64,000 nucleotides of DNA, from NCBI GenBank assembly GCA_022572885.1, contig JACZVC010000019.1, positions 1 to 64,000 on the forward strand. Direction: 5' to 3'. The position numbers and the translations under genes were made by a program. The notes beneath the pieces were generated by a model, which made no database searches, had not been told where the DNA came from, and saw only the letters and a program-made list of their open reading frames with translations. How positions within the stretch are numbered: position 1 is the stretch's first letter; each line of letters opens with the position of its first letter. Shown here one piece after another: positions 49,658-59,378 of the stretch. This DNA comes from Pseudomonadota bacterium (GTDB lineage Bacteria > Pseudomonadota > Gammaproteobacteria > Steroidobacterales > MnTg04).

Positions 49658-52114
49658 TCAGGAGCCTGCCGATGGTGATCGAAAAAAGGCGCCGGTGTTG
49701 ACCACAACGGCTGCCGCCACATACAGCGCAAGGGCCAACAGGATCACTGCCGTAAAGCCAAGCTCAATCGCCAAAAGCGTCCCCAGCGATGCGCTCACGA
49801 CCGAAGCATAGCCATTGATGCCCCAGGCCCACGGGATAAAATCCGGTGCTTGACCGGCGACCTGGCCAAGACCGATCGGAAAAGGCATGCCCATGCAAAA
49901 TGCCAATGGCGCGATCATCAGCAGCGCAATCGGTATCTTGATTGCGTCCGGCTGCCCGATAAGACGGTCGAACAATTCAGGCAAGAAAAACAAATAAACC
50001 AGGGCAACGGACACGATTCCTGTCACGGCATAGACCACCAGAAAGAGCCTACGACCTCGGTAGCGCCGCACCAGCGTCTGCGAATAGCCGCTGCCCAGCC
50101 CGGCGAAGATCAGGAAACCGCTCAGCACAACAGCAACAGAGTAAAGGGGATGACCGAGAAACAGGATGAATTTTTGAATGAAAGCCATTTCCACGAACAA
50201 GAAAGCCAGGCCGAGGATAAAGAAATACGCACCCATGCGGGTACCGGCGCCTTTAGGCCAGCGGCGCTTTACGATCCAAAGCGGCAAAAGTATCAGGAGG
50301 GCGCCTGCCAGGATTGCCTGAATCAGCGTGGCAACCAGCACCAGATAACCCCATTCGATCAGCCCGGCGCCACCGCGCTTACGCAGCGACATCACTTCAG
50401 GCAATGTGCGCCATTTGAAAAAATGGAAAAAATAGGGCTTGTCGTCGGTGGCCGGTTCGATCCGAAATTTATAACGATCAAGATACTCAGCAGCTCCGTG
50501 ACCTGAAAGCGCCATCGCACCGTCAAACAAAAAAGGCTGATCCAGCAAGTTATAGCGATTTGCTTCGCTGGCGGTCATCGACGGATAAAAGGCGGTATCG
50601 AAAGAGTTGGTTTTGCAAAACTCCTTGATGATTTCGATTTCCCGAGCGGAAAAATTGCCGTTTTTCACCAGCATTGTGCTGGTATTCCAGCTCCGGATCA
50701 GGACGATACTCTGGGCGGGATCGGCCGCTCCTTCCTGCTTTAGCGCCTCGATCACCGTGGCGAATAACTTCAGGCTGTCTCGGGGTGGCACCTTCAACCA
50801 TCGCGTGATGGCGAGCATTCCTCCGGGCGCGACACGTTGCAGGAATTCTCCGATGGCCTCGACGGTGTAAAGATAACTTTCATTCAGCGCCTGGACACCC
50901 GCTCCGGATGCGGCGAAAGAGTCCAGTAGCGCTATGTGTATCAGATCGTACCGGGCGGCGCGCCTGGCAACGAAAGAGCGGGCCTCGTCGGTGTATACAT
51001 CGATACGCTCATCGTCGTATAAATGCCCGGCAAAATCGGCATAGGTGTCACCGACCAGCTTGGTCACCAGCGGATTCAGTTCGACAGCGTCAATAGCGCG
51101 GGCGCCGTGATAGACGGCAAACAACACGTCGGTACCGCCACCGGCGCCAAGGACCAGAACCCTGGGCCTGTCGAGCAAACGATATGGCAGCGCGGCGGTA
51201 ATATCATCCATGTACGCGAGTGAATTCAGGTTGCCGTCGAAGCGCGTAATTACGCTCATCGCGTCGCCGTCAGTAAATATCGCGAGTTGCGCGGGGGGTT
51301 CAGATTGCGTGTTCAGGCTCAGGCCCGGTGCGTCGCGAAATGGGATGGCCGGACTCTCGACGACGGTCAATAGACCCAGTGGGCTCGAATATTGCCCCAG
51401 CACGCGGGCATCGATAACTTGCAGGGCCTGGCTTTGGCCCTTGAACTCGGAGATCCGAAAAGCCGGCCAATTTTGCGGTAAGACCAACAAAAGGCCGATA
51501 AAGAAAACGCCCAGCGCAAGCATAAAGCGGTTGCGCGCCGGTGACGCGAGGGCGCGGCCCACCAATGCCGATGCAGCCAACGCGAATACCGCCAGCAGCC
51601 GCAGCGTGTTCTGCGGCGACAGCAGAAAAAGCGCCGCGACAACCACCAACGCCCCGGCTCCCGCGCCCAGGAGATCGAAAAAATAAATACGGCTGATGTG
51701 TTTCTTCAGGCAAGTGAAAGCGAGGCCGATACAACTGGCCGCGAAAAAAAACGGCACGAAGAACACCAGGTACATTAGCGACAGGTAGAGCAACTGACGC
51801 GGATCCCAGACAATCTCCAGCGCATTGAAAGGTACCAACTGCCCCAGCGCAAAACAAATAATCATGGTGACGCTGAAAAGCAAGGCGCTGACGCTGAATG
51901 CCAGGGCAAAATGAGGAACTAACAAGCGCTTGCTTAATGCGATAAAAGAGCCGCTCGCGCCATAGCCAAGGAGCGCCAGGCTAATGACCATGTATGCAAA
52001 ATGATGCCACTGCACGATCGACAGTAATCGCATCAATAGAATTTCATAGCCGATTGCGGCCACCGAAATAAGCGATACAGAGAAAAATACAAAGTGACGG
52101 TTGTGTGTTTTCAC
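49658..52114 (-). CDS. Polytopic membrane protein with spermidine-synthase-like domain
   Basis: An 818-residue protein with about six N-terminal spans, a central Rossmann domain (VLVLGAGGGTDVLFAVYHGARAIDAVELNP, YTDEARSFVARRAARYDLIHI, ESYLYTVEAIGEFLQRVAPGG) and about six further spans. The central domain is of the SpeE/class I methyltransferase type. Related membrane-bound spermidine-synthase-like proteins are widespread with no proven reaction; the usual polyamine-binding acidic motif is not obvious, so true aminopropyl transfer is doubtful. Confidence 0.8.
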   Translation of the reverse strand: MKTHNRHFVFFSVSLISVAAIGYEILLMRLLSIVQWHHFAYMVISLALLGYGASGSFIALSKRLLVPHFALAFSVSALLFSVTMIICFALGQLVPFNALEIVWDPRQLLYLSLMYLVFFVPFFFAASCIGLAFTCLKKHISRIYFFDLLGAGAGALVVVAALFLLSPQNTLRLLAVFALAASALVGRALASPARNRFMLALGVFFIGLLLVLPQNWPAFRISEFKGQSQALQVIDARVLGQYSSPLGLLTVVESPAIPFRDAPGLSLNTQSEPPAQLAIFTDGDAMSVITRFDGNLNSLAYMDDITAALPYRLLDRPRVLVLGAGGGTDVLFAVYHGARAIDAVELNPLVTKLVGDTYADFAGHLYDDERIDVYTDEARSFVARRAARYDLIHIALLDSFAASGAGVQALNESYLYTVEAIGEFLQRVAPGGMLAITRWLKVPPRDSLKLFATVIEALKQEGAADPAQSIVLIRSWNTSTMLVKNGNFSAREIEIIKEFCKTNSFDTAFYPSMTASEANRYNLLDQPFLFDGAMALSGHGAAEYLDRYKFRIEPATDDKPYFFHFFKWRTLPEVMSLRKRGGAGLIEWGYLVLVATLIQAILAGALLILLPLWIVKRRWPKGAGTRMGAYFFILGLAFLFVEMAFIQKFILFLGHPLYSVAVVLSGFLIFAGLGSGYSQTLVRRYRGRRLFLVVYAVTGIVSVALVYLFFLPELFDRLIGQPDAIKIPIALLMIAPLAFCMGMPFPIGLGQVAGQAPDFIPWAWGINGYASVVSASLGTLLAIELGFTAVILLALALYVAAAVVVNTGAFFRSPSAGS

Positions 52115-52155
52115 AAGGTTCGTCCCGGCCCGTGTTTTTCCCGGGTGACTGCCCC

Positions 52156-52893
52156 CTAATGCTCGCCGGTCAGCGGTACAAATCGGACGGGAATGATTTG
52201 CCGCGTTTTCACTTCCCCTGTCTCGGTTTTTTCGATCAACAACAGTTGTTGGGTCAGGAACCTGCCACCGACCGGGATGATCATTCGTCCCCCGCGGCGC
52301 AGTTGCCTGACCAGGTATGGCGGCACGTGACTCGCCGCAGCGGTCACCACGATCGCATCGAAGGGGGCATGTTCAGCCCAGCCGTAATACCCATCGCCCA
52401 GGCGGGTCGTGACGTTGTCAAAGCCAAGCAGTTGCAGGCGCGCTGCGGCCTGTTTTGCCAGTGGCTTGATTATTTCGATGCTGTAAACGTTTTTTACGAG
52501 CGGTGACAGGATTGCCGCCTGATACCCGGAACCGGTGCCGATCTCGAGAACTACATCGTCGCTGCCAGGTTTTATAAGGTCGGTCATCAATGCCACGATA
52601 TAAGGTTGCGATATGGTCTGGCCAAAACCGATCGGTAGCGGGCGATTTTCATACGCAAAACGTTTTTGTGCCTCGGGAACAAATTCATGACGTTGCACAC
52701 TGGCCATAGCCTGCATGACACGCTTGTCAAACGCCTGATCACCGGTAAGCCGCGCATATTCTTCGATCTCGGCAACCATGACGGCTCGATCGAGCGCATA
52801 CTGCGTATCATCTGCGGGTATCCCAAAAGATACGATCGATAGCAGGATGAAAACCGCGGCCTTACTGTGGTAGATTTTTTTGTACAAATTCAT
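52156..52893 (-). CDS. pcm: Exported protein-L-isoaspartate O-methyltransferase
   Basis: A 245-residue PIMT: RHEFVPEAQKRFAYENRPLPIGFGQTISQPYIVALMTDL, motif I VLEIGTGSGYQAAILSPLV, then AAASHVPPYLVRQLRRGGRMIIPVG. The 28-residue N-terminal extension reads as a signal sequence (AAVFILLSIVSFGIPADD), unlike cytoplasmic Pcm. If exported, SAM supply in the periplasm is a puzzle. The gene overlaps the end of the upstream hydrolase gene by 32 bases, and lies just downstream of it. Confidence 0.88.
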   Translation of the reverse strand: MNLYKKIYHSKAAVFILLSIVSFGIPADDTQYALDRAVMVAEIEEYARLTGDQAFDKRVMQAMASVQRHEFVPEAQKRFAYENRPLPIGFGQTISQPYIVALMTDLIKPGSDDVVLEIGTGSGYQAAILSPLVKNVYSIEIIKPLAKQAAARLQLLGFDNVTTRLGDGYYGWAEHAPFDAIVVTAAASHVPPYLVRQLRRGGRMIIPVGGRFLTQQLLLIEKTETGEVKTRQIIPVRFVPLTGEH

Positions 52894-53689
52894 TGATTCC
52901 GGACAAATAACGATCCCTGCTCAGCAGGAATCCATTGTTGTGGTCGCCCCAGATTTCCAGCAGCGACTTTGGCTCCATTGCCGAGTCGTAAATCGCTTCG
53001 GCCATGGTAAATGGAATGATCTCGTCGTCCCGGCTGTGGATCACGAGCAGCGGGCATTGCAGCTGGCTCACGTATAGGCTCACCGGGTATTCCAGCCTGG
53101 TGATCAAGCGCACCGGCATAAAAGGGTACAGTTTGCGCGCCATGTCCAGCGCCGAACTGAAGCTGGATTCGATCATCAAGGCCGCTGGCGTGTGTTGGTT
53201 TGCCAGCCAGGCAGCTACCGCGCCGCCGAGCGAGCGGCCAAAAACGATGATCCTGTCCGCTGCCACCCCACGGTCGTTGACCAGGTGATGCCAGGCAGCC
53301 TCGGCATCGAGATAAGTTCCTTGCTCAGAGGGTTTTCCCTGACTTTGTCCGTAACCACGATAGTCGATGATCAGCGTGTCCAGGCCCAGTTCGCGAAAGA
53401 TCGCAATGCTGTCGAGGCGGTGGGAAATATTGCCGGCGTTGCCATGCAAGAACAGGATGACCCCGCGGGCTTGTGCTGCCGGTACGTACCAACCGTGCAA
53501 TTTCAGTCCATCGCTGGTTTCCAGCGTGACATCTTCATAGTCGAATCCGGCATCTTTGGGAGTAGCGGTCAGGGCCCGACCCGGCATATTGGACAGAAAC
53601 ACCATCCTGTCCTGGAAAAAAAACAACATCAGCGCCAGCAAAACATAGAAACTGGCTGCGGCTATCAACAGTGTGAGAAAATCACGCAT
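52862..53689 (-). CDS. Membrane-anchored alpha/beta-hydrolase (BEM46/YfhR-like)
   Basis: A 275-residue hydrolase with an N-terminal anchor (about 4-25), VILFLHGNAGN, IDYRGYGQSQG, the nucleophile elbow FGRSLGGAVAAW, Asp of VIHSRDDEIIPF and a catalytic His in WGDHNNGF. The family is widespread; natural substrate is unknown. The start is ATG 53689; the frame extending to 53767 lacks the family pattern. Co-transcribed with pcm. Confidence 0.85.
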   Translation of the reverse strand: MRDFLTLLIAAASFYVLLALMLFFFQDRMVFLSNMPGRALTATPKDAGFDYEDVTLETSDGLKLHGWYVPAAQARGVILFLHGNAGNISHRLDSIAIFRELGLDTLIIDYRGYGQSQGKPSEQGTYLDAEAAWHHLVNDRGVAADRIIVFGRSLGGAVAAWLANQHTPAALMIESSFSSALDMARKLYPFMPVRLITRLEYPVSLYVSQLQCPLLVIHSRDDEIIPFTMAEAIYDSAMEPKSLLEIWGDHNNGFLLSRDRYLSGINEFVQKNLPQ

Positions 53690-53870
53690 GCTCGAAAAGG
53701 GTTTTGATCCAATTTTGTTCCCGCACGAATCTGGTCTTAGCCTAAATTCGGAATCATTTCTTTGCAACTAATGGCTGGCGCTGACCATTTGCGATTGCCG
53801 GGATGGCGACTCGCCCCCGGTCTGCTTTTTCGTGCGATGGAACAAGCTGGCCCGGTCTCGGCCGCGCTGT

Positions 53871-54008
53871 TCATACATTCCCGCGGTTTTTAAAAAGACC
53901 CGGGAACAGGTTGGCAACCAAGACAAAGCTACCGAGCAGAAATCCGCTGACACCGATAAAAACGAATAACTCCGTCAAAATATGGTCATGTGCCGCGCGA
54001 CGGCTCAT
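53871..54008 (-). CDS. Possible single-span small membrane protein
   Basis: A 45-codon frame: MSRRAAHDHILTELFVFIGVSGFLLGSFVLVANLFPGLFKNRGNV. A charged N-terminus, one hydrophobic helix and a basic end give a plausible small membrane protein. No good ribosome binding site precedes the ATG, and no family was recognised. Confidence 0.35.
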   Translation of the reverse strand: MSRRAAHDHILTELFVFIGVSGFLLGSFVLVANLFPGLFKNRGNV

Positions 54009-54149
54009 CGACGGCGCCAGCAAGCGGCATCCAGCCAGTCGAGCGTGACAGTGGCGAAAGGTGGTGGCTTGAGGCAGGATGACCGCCTGCGGTTTCCAAT
54101 TCGAATCCTGGAATGCGGGTGACAATAACAACCAATAGGAGGAGTCCAG

Positions 54150-54431
54150 ATGAACCTATATGCTATTTTGCGACGTGATGGTTTCACTGACGGCCCATCG
54201 CTTGAAGCAGCGGCCGCCCGTTCAACTGAAGTCGGGGATGACATGCCGGATGATATCCGCTGGATTCGTTCCTATGTGCTGGAGGAAACCAGTGGGGCAC
54301 TGGGAACCGTTTGTATCTACCAGGCCAGCAGTGAAGAAGCGATACGCCAGCACGCCCAGGCCGCCGGCCTGCCAGTGACCGAGATCATCCCCATTGCCGA
54401 CACGGTAATAGTCCGACCCGATCCTGAGTAG
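54150..54431 (+). CDS. DUF4242 protein
   Basis: A 93-residue ferredoxin-like-fold protein of the DUF4242 (SCO4226-like) family: MNLYAILRRDGF, WIRSYVLEETSGALGTVCIYQASSEEAIRQHAQAAGLPVTEIIPI. One member binds nickel; role here unknown. AGGAGG lies five bases before the ATG; a terminator follows. Confidence 0.82.
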   Translation: MNLYAILRRDGFTDGPSLEAAAARSTEVGDDMPDDIRWIRSYVLEETSGALGTVCIYQASSEEAIRQHAQAAGLPVTEIIPIADTVIVRPDPE

Positions 54432-54440
54432 GAATCGTAA

Positions 54441-54480
54441 AAGGCCGGTTGCAATGCCATCGCAACCGGCCTTGAGTTTT
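54441..54480. terminator. Terminator between DUF4242 and TonB-receptor genes
   Basis: AAGGCCGGTTGC (54441-54452) pairs with GCAACCGGCCTT (54462-54473), followed by GAGTTTT. It ends the DUF4242 transcript; the convergent receptor gene may use the same stem. Confidence 0.8.
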
Positions 54481-54517
54481 CAGGCTTTATCGATCGCCTG
54501 TATTCGTTAGCAATAAT

Positions 54518-56926
54518 CTAGAAGCTGTAAGTCCCGCGCAGATACCAGGAACCACCTTCGTAGTTCGCGGCGCTTCGACGTGGATATTGCAAGCCAACGC
54601 TAAGCCGATTCGAATTAGGCGGACCAATCGTATCGATGAACTCATCGAATATGTTGGAGGCGCCCAACATCAAGCGGACGTTATCATTGACCTGGTAACC
54701 CAACTCCATATCAACGTAGATCGTTGAATTTATCTTGGCGCTTGGGTTAACGGCCGCACCGATTCTGCCACGCTCATCCCAATGCTCGCCATAGAAATTC
54801 GCTCTGAACAAGTAATTCCACTTTTCGCCAAAATATGTATTGGCCGTCAGCACGAAGCGATTTTCGGGGTAGTTGTTTTCGATGTCTTCGACCAGGCCGT
54901 CATTGACCGGATTGACACCATTGATTTGCTTCTGACCCGTTACATCGGTTTTCGTATGCGTATACGCAAAGGTCAGATCGGTGGTGGTGTCGCCATTTGG
55001 CCACTCCAGCGCCGAGGTCAGCACCAAATCGATACCGGTATGTTCAACGTCCAGCGCGTTGGTGTAGAACGAAATGGTCTGGGTGGTCATGGGGTCTACC
55101 GAAATATCGCCCGTCCGGTAAATGCGGTCATCGACGTCAATCAGATACCAGTCCAGGGTCAGCGTCGTTGTGTCATTGAGGTCAGCGGTAAACCCGATGC
55201 TGAAATTAACCGATGTTTCTTCGGTGAGTGCGGTGCCGCCGACTGCTGCGACCAGGGGGTCAGTCGACCGTACCAGACCCTCTTCGACCTGCAATCCGGT
55301 CACGCCATCAAACGTAGTGATCGTGGTAGTCACATTGACCTGACCCGGCGTCGGAGCGTGAAACCCGGTCGATATAGAACCGCGGAAAGCGAGGGTATCC
55401 GAGGTCCTGTAGCGCGCTGCAATCTTGCCGTTGAGAGTGCTGCCAAAGTCCGAGAAGTCCTCATAACGCAAGGCATACTGCATCAGGAGGGCGTCACTGA
55501 CATCCTGCTCGACATCCGCATACACGGCAAAGTTGTCGCGAGAAAACTCACCGGCGTCCTCTGGCCTGATTCCCTTCAATCCATTGGCGCCTGCACCCAG
55601 GAATGAATTGGGCTCACCCACTTTCGCGGTATAGGTCTCTTCGCGCCATTCAGCGCCAAACCCCAGATTCACAGTATCGTTGAGCGGAATGGAAAAATCG
55701 GCGTTCAGATTCAGCTCTTCCTGCTCGTAACCACCCACATCGAAGTCGCGTTGTGGGATATTCAAGCTCGCATCCAGACCCAGATCCTGGTTAATGGTGT
55801 TATTCAGGAAATAGTCCAGTTCGTTCTTGCCGTAACCGACGCTGAAGTCATAGTACATACCGTTCGAGAATTCACCTTCTACGCCACCTACTAAACTGAG
55901 ATCCTTCTGAGCGCCATCGAGAAATGGCGTGTAGCCAGCGGGCAGTCCCACAAAGCCAAGAGCATTCAATGTCGTTATGGTTACATGATCAAAAGTTCGG
56001 TAGAAGAAACGATAGCGACCGTCAGTTTCCGCATATCCCAGGCGCGCGTAAACCTCGGCGTCGGTCGCGGTCGGAAATCCAGCATTCAGGAAGAAACGAG
56101 TGCCGTCAGAGTACGGGCGACCCCAGGTCTGCAAGAGGGGTGCGTCGCCAAACGGAGCATCCGCGCCAATTTGCGATAATGGAACGCCCATCGCGATCAG
56201 AGTGGCCTCATCATTTACGCGCTGGACACCACGCGAGAGAGCATCGTTCTCGAGGTACTCCAGGCTTACATTGACGAATCCATCGTTACCCGCGGGGAAT
56301 CCAACATTGGCAGAATATTTGACGCTGCTTTCGCCATCATAATATTCGCCGTATTGAACCGATGCCTCGCCGCCGTCTGAAGCGTCCTTCATTACGAAAT
56401 TGATAACGCCGGCGATCGCGTCAGATCCATACTGTGACGCAGCGCCATCACGCAATACTTCTACGCTCTTGACTGCGATACCGGGAATCATTCCGACATC
56501 GACGCCGTGTGCGCCGTTACCGGCAGCGGGCGCAAAAAAGTGCACCAGGGCAGAACGATGTCTGCGCTTGCCATTGACCAGGACCAAAACCTGGTCGGGT
56601 GCCGTACCGCGCAAGGAGGTTGGCCGCACGAACGCGCTGCCATCACCGGTTGCCGGGGTTGCCGTATAGGAAGGCACCACCATTCTCAGGTTGTCCGTGA
56701 GATCGGCCGCATTTCCCAGCGCGTTAAAATCTTCGCCTGAAATTACGTCGATGGGAACAGTTGAATCCGCTGCGGAACGTGGTTTGGTGCTACGCGTTCC
56801 GATGGAAACGACTTCCTCGATCTCGTCGTTGCCGGCCCCATCCTGTGCGACCGCCGTCTGCGTGAAAAACGCCGCACTGGCGAATACAGTTGCCAGGGCC
56901 GCAATATGCTGCCATTTAATGGTCAT
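54518..56926 (-). CDS. TonB-dependent outer-membrane receptor
   Basis: An 802-residue receptor with a signal ending TAVAQ, plug domain (IDVISGEDFNALGNAADLTDNLRMVVPSY, LRGTAPDQVLVLVNGKRRH, EVLRDGAASQYGSDAIAGVINFV) and a beta-barrel ending in Phe (GTYSF). The plug sequence is of the type found in receptors for peptides, carbohydrates and other organics rather than siderophores. It is divergent from an RpiR regulator and aminotransferase, suggesting import of an amino-compound they control. ATG 56926 follows AGGGG; the frame beyond it lacks a signal. Confidence 0.9.
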   Translation of the reverse strand: MTIKWQHIAALATVFASAAFFTQTAVAQDGAGNDEIEEVVSIGTRSTKPRSAADSTVPIDVISGEDFNALGNAADLTDNLRMVVPSYTATPATGDGSAFVRPTSLRGTAPDQVLVLVNGKRRHRSALVHFFAPAAGNGAHGVDVGMIPGIAVKSVEVLRDGAASQYGSDAIAGVINFVMKDASDGGEASVQYGEYYDGESSVKYSANVGFPAGNDGFVNVSLEYLENDALSRGVQRVNDEATLIAMGVPLSQIGADAPFGDAPLLQTWGRPYSDGTRFFLNAGFPTATDAEVYARLGYAETDGRYRFFYRTFDHVTITTLNALGFVGLPAGYTPFLDGAQKDLSLVGGVEGEFSNGMYYDFSVGYGKNELDYFLNNTINQDLGLDASLNIPQRDFDVGGYEQEELNLNADFSIPLNDTVNLGFGAEWREETYTAKVGEPNSFLGAGANGLKGIRPEDAGEFSRDNFAVYADVEQDVSDALLMQYALRYEDFSDFGSTLNGKIAARYRTSDTLAFRGSISTGFHAPTPGQVNVTTTITTFDGVTGLQVEEGLVRSTDPLVAAVGGTALTEETSVNFSIGFTADLNDTTTLTLDWYLIDVDDRIYRTGDISVDPMTTQTISFYTNALDVEHTGIDLVLTSALEWPNGDTTTDLTFAYTHTKTDVTGQKQINGVNPVNDGLVEDIENNYPENRFVLTANTYFGEKWNYLFRANFYGEHWDERGRIGAAVNPSAKINSTIYVDMELGYQVNDNVRLMLGASNIFDEFIDTIGPPNSNRLSVGLQYPRRSAANYEGGSWYLRGTYSF

Positions 56927-57046
56927 TTTGGTTTTCCCCTTATCGATATATGTCATTTTTATGAGTAACGGACTTATTATTCTACCGGCCATTTTGCCGG
57001 GGCAAATTTCTGACAACAAAGTTAACTGATCGCTTCCATTAATGCA

Positions 57047-57083
57047 ACAAATGATTCACTATTATCATCTATAATTCATTTGT
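57047..57083. promoter_or_regulatory. Inverted repeat in the TonB-receptor/RpiR divergent promoter region
   Basis: ACAAATGA (57047-57054) and TCATTTGT (57076-57083) are perfect arms 21 bases apart in an AT-rich stretch between the divergent genes. An RpiR dimer operator is the likely reading. Confidence 0.5.
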
Positions 57084-57140
57084 ATCAAGACATTGTGGTT
57101 TACCCGGGGAACCCGAACGATCAAAACTAAATCTCTACCC

Positions 57141-58007
57141 ATGGAACACACCTATTCAGACACAATACGGCGGCTGGTCGATGCGTTTTCCGATTTGACC
57201 CCACAACTGCAGACCGCGGCCCGGTATTTACTCGAGCACCCGGAAGACGTTGGCCTGAACTCGATGCGCACCATCGCCAGGGAAGCCGGCGTACAACCCG
57301 CAACCATCAGCCGATTGACCAAGGTATTGGGATTTTCCGAGTACAAGCAACTGCGCGAGCCTTTCAGGCAGCGCCTCAGATACCCTGAACCGGAATATGC
57401 ATCAGGCGTGCTCGATGTCCAGCGTCGGGGCATTGATGACACGCGGGCTTTATTTGAAGACGTCCGCGCCCAGGATCTCGAGAATATTCAACGCACTCTC
57501 GCCGATGACCAGTATCCGATCCTCGTGGAAGCGGTCGAAACCTTGCGAGCAAGCCGCCGGGTATATGTACTCGGTTTGCGTGGAGCCTTCTCGCCTGCAT
57601 TTCTGTTCCATTATGCCTACCAGTTATTCCGTGACAACAGTCAATTGCTGGACGCCAGCGCCGGAATTTTTGCGGACCAGTTGCGCGGCATCGGTGCCGA
57701 CGACAGCATGCTGGTTGTCTCGTTTCCACCCTACACGCGGTTGACGATCGACGCAGTCGGCTACGCGGCGGAAGCGGGCGCGAAGATTATCGCCATAACG
57801 GACAGCGACGTTTCGCCGGCCGCGCTGGCGGCGACGCATACGATTGTCAGCTACCACAATTCGCCGTCTTTCTATCAGTCGTTTACCGGTGCGCTCGCCG
57901 TCAGCCAGGCGCTTATTACACTGCTGGTCTCCAAGACGGGCGTCGATGCGCTGAAGATCGTCCAGGAAGCCGAGCAACAGTTGTCCCGGATTAGCGCTTA
58001 CTGGTGA
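57141..58007 (+). CDS. MurR/RpiR-family transcriptional regulator
   Basis: A 288-residue regulator with an N-terminal RpiR helix-turn-helix (TAARYLLEHPEDVGLNSMRTIAREAGVQPATISRLTKVLGFSEYKQLREPF) and a C-terminal SIS sugar-isomerase fold (RVYVLGLRGAFSPAFLFHYAYQLF, SMLVVSFPPYTRLTIDAVGYAAEAGAKIIAITDS). It likely senses a phosphosugar or related metabolite and controls the receptor and the aminotransferase downstream. ATG 57141 is chosen; no strong ribosome binding site is seen. Confidence 0.88.
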   Translation: MEHTYSDTIRRLVDAFSDLTPQLQTAARYLLEHPEDVGLNSMRTIAREAGVQPATISRLTKVLGFSEYKQLREPFRQRLRYPEPEYASGVLDVQRRGIDDTRALFEDVRAQDLENIQRTLADDQYPILVEAVETLRASRRVYVLGLRGAFSPAFLFHYAYQLFRDNSQLLDASAGIFADQLRGIGADDSMLVVSFPPYTRLTIDAVGYAAEAGAKIIAITDSDVSPAALAATHTIVSYHNSPSFYQSFTGALAVSQALITLLVSKTGVDALKIVQEAEQQLSRISAYW

Positions 58008-58042
58008 CCAACAAGGGCCAGTTACAGGAATAACAAGAATAA

Positions 58043-59365
58043 ATGAGTCACGTGCTACACAGAAGTTTGTTATGCGATCCGCCGCTCGCCGTTCGCGGTG
58101 ATGGCCTTTATATTATTGATGATACGGGTAGCCGGTATCTCGACGCCTGCGGCGGCGCGGCCGTCTCCATCCTGGGGCACAATAACGAAAAAGTCATCGA
58201 GGCGATTCGGCGACAAGCCGAAACGCTGCCGTACGCGCATACAGCGTTTTTCAGCACCGCGGTACTCGAAGAGCTGGCCGACACGCTGGTCGCGGATGCG
58301 CCCGGCATGGACAAAGTCCTGTTCGTGTCAGGCGGTTCGGAAGCCGTCGAAGCTGCCCTGAAACTGTCGCGCCAGTATTTTGTCGAGATTGGTGAAGCCA
58401 AGCGGCATCTCTTTATCGCGCGCGAACAAAGCTATCATGGCAATACGCTGGGGGCCCTTGGCGTGGGCGGTAATCAGTTGCGCCGACGCCTGTTTGCACC
58501 GTTGCTCAAACAAGGGAATTATATTTCACCGTGTTTTGAATATCGCGGGCGAAACGCCGATGAAAACCGCGAGGCATATGGGCTGCGGGTTGCCGATGAG
58601 CTTGAGGCGAAGATACTGGAGCTTGGCCCGGTCAATGTAGCGGGCTTTATCGTGGAAACAGTGGCGGGAGCTACAATCGGCGCCGTCCCCGCCGTTCCCG
58701 GTTACTTCGCCAGAATTCGCGAAATCTGCAATCGATATGGCATCCATCTGATTCTCGACGAGGTCATGTGCGGCACCGGGCGGACCGGCAGTTTGTTTGC
58801 CTATGAACAGGAAGGCATCGTGCCGGACATGGTCACGCTCGCCAAGGGTCTTGCCGCCGGCTATCAACCGATTGGCGCCTTATTGACCCAAGGCTACCTG
58901 AGCGAATCGATCAAGACCGGCAGCGGCTTTTTTCAGCATGGCCACACGTTTATGGGTCACGCGACAGCCGTCGCGGCAGCGCTGGCTACGCTACGCGTCA
59001 TCAACGATGATAAGTTGCTTGAAAATGTCACGGCTCGTGGCGCGTCATTGAAGAACAAATTGCAGACGGCACTCGGTGGCCATGCCCACGTTGGCGACAT
59101 TCGCGGCCGCGGGCTGTTAATCGGTATCGAACTGGTGAAAGATCGCGTTAGCAAGGAACCATTCGACCCCGATCTCAAATTACATCAACAGGTTCAGATG
59201 CAGGCCATGCGTGAGGGCTTGCTTTGCTATGGCATGGGCGGGACGGTTGATGGCCGGCTGGGCAACCATATACTGATCGCGCCGCCATATACGATTGAAG
59301 AGCGCCACGAAGACGAGATCGTCAGCCGGCTGGTGGCTGCCGTGGCGGCCGCGATGCCGATATAG
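58043..59365 (+). CDS. Class III (omega) aminotransferase
   Basis: A 440-residue PLP enzyme: YLDACGGAAVSILGHNN, FVSGGSEAVEAALKLSRQYF, SYHGNTLGALGVGG, ILDEVMCGTGRTGSLFAYE and the PLP lysine in MVTLAKGLAAGYQPIGALL. Class III enzymes move amino groups from omega-amino acids or amines to pyruvate or 2-oxoglutarate. It is 36 bases after the RpiR gene; with the divergent TonB receptor it forms a likely uptake-and-catabolism unit. Confidence 0.9.
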   Translation: MSHVLHRSLLCDPPLAVRGDGLYIIDDTGSRYLDACGGAAVSILGHNNEKVIEAIRRQAETLPYAHTAFFSTAVLEELADTLVADAPGMDKVLFVSGGSEAVEAALKLSRQYFVEIGEAKRHLFIAREQSYHGNTLGALGVGGNQLRRRLFAPLLKQGNYISPCFEYRGRNADENREAYGLRVADELEAKILELGPVNVAGFIVETVAGATIGAVPAVPGYFARIREICNRYGIHLILDEVMCGTGRTGSLFAYEQEGIVPDMVTLAKGLAAGYQPIGALLTQGYLSESIKTGSGFFQHGHTFMGHATAVAAALATLRVINDDKLLENVTARGASLKNKLQTALGGHAHVGDIRGRGLLIGIELVKDRVSKEPFDPDLKLHQQVQMQAMREGLLCYGMGGTVDGRLGNHILIAPPYTIEERHEDEIVSRLVAAVAAAMPI

Positions 59366-59378
59366 GAACCTGCCGGTC

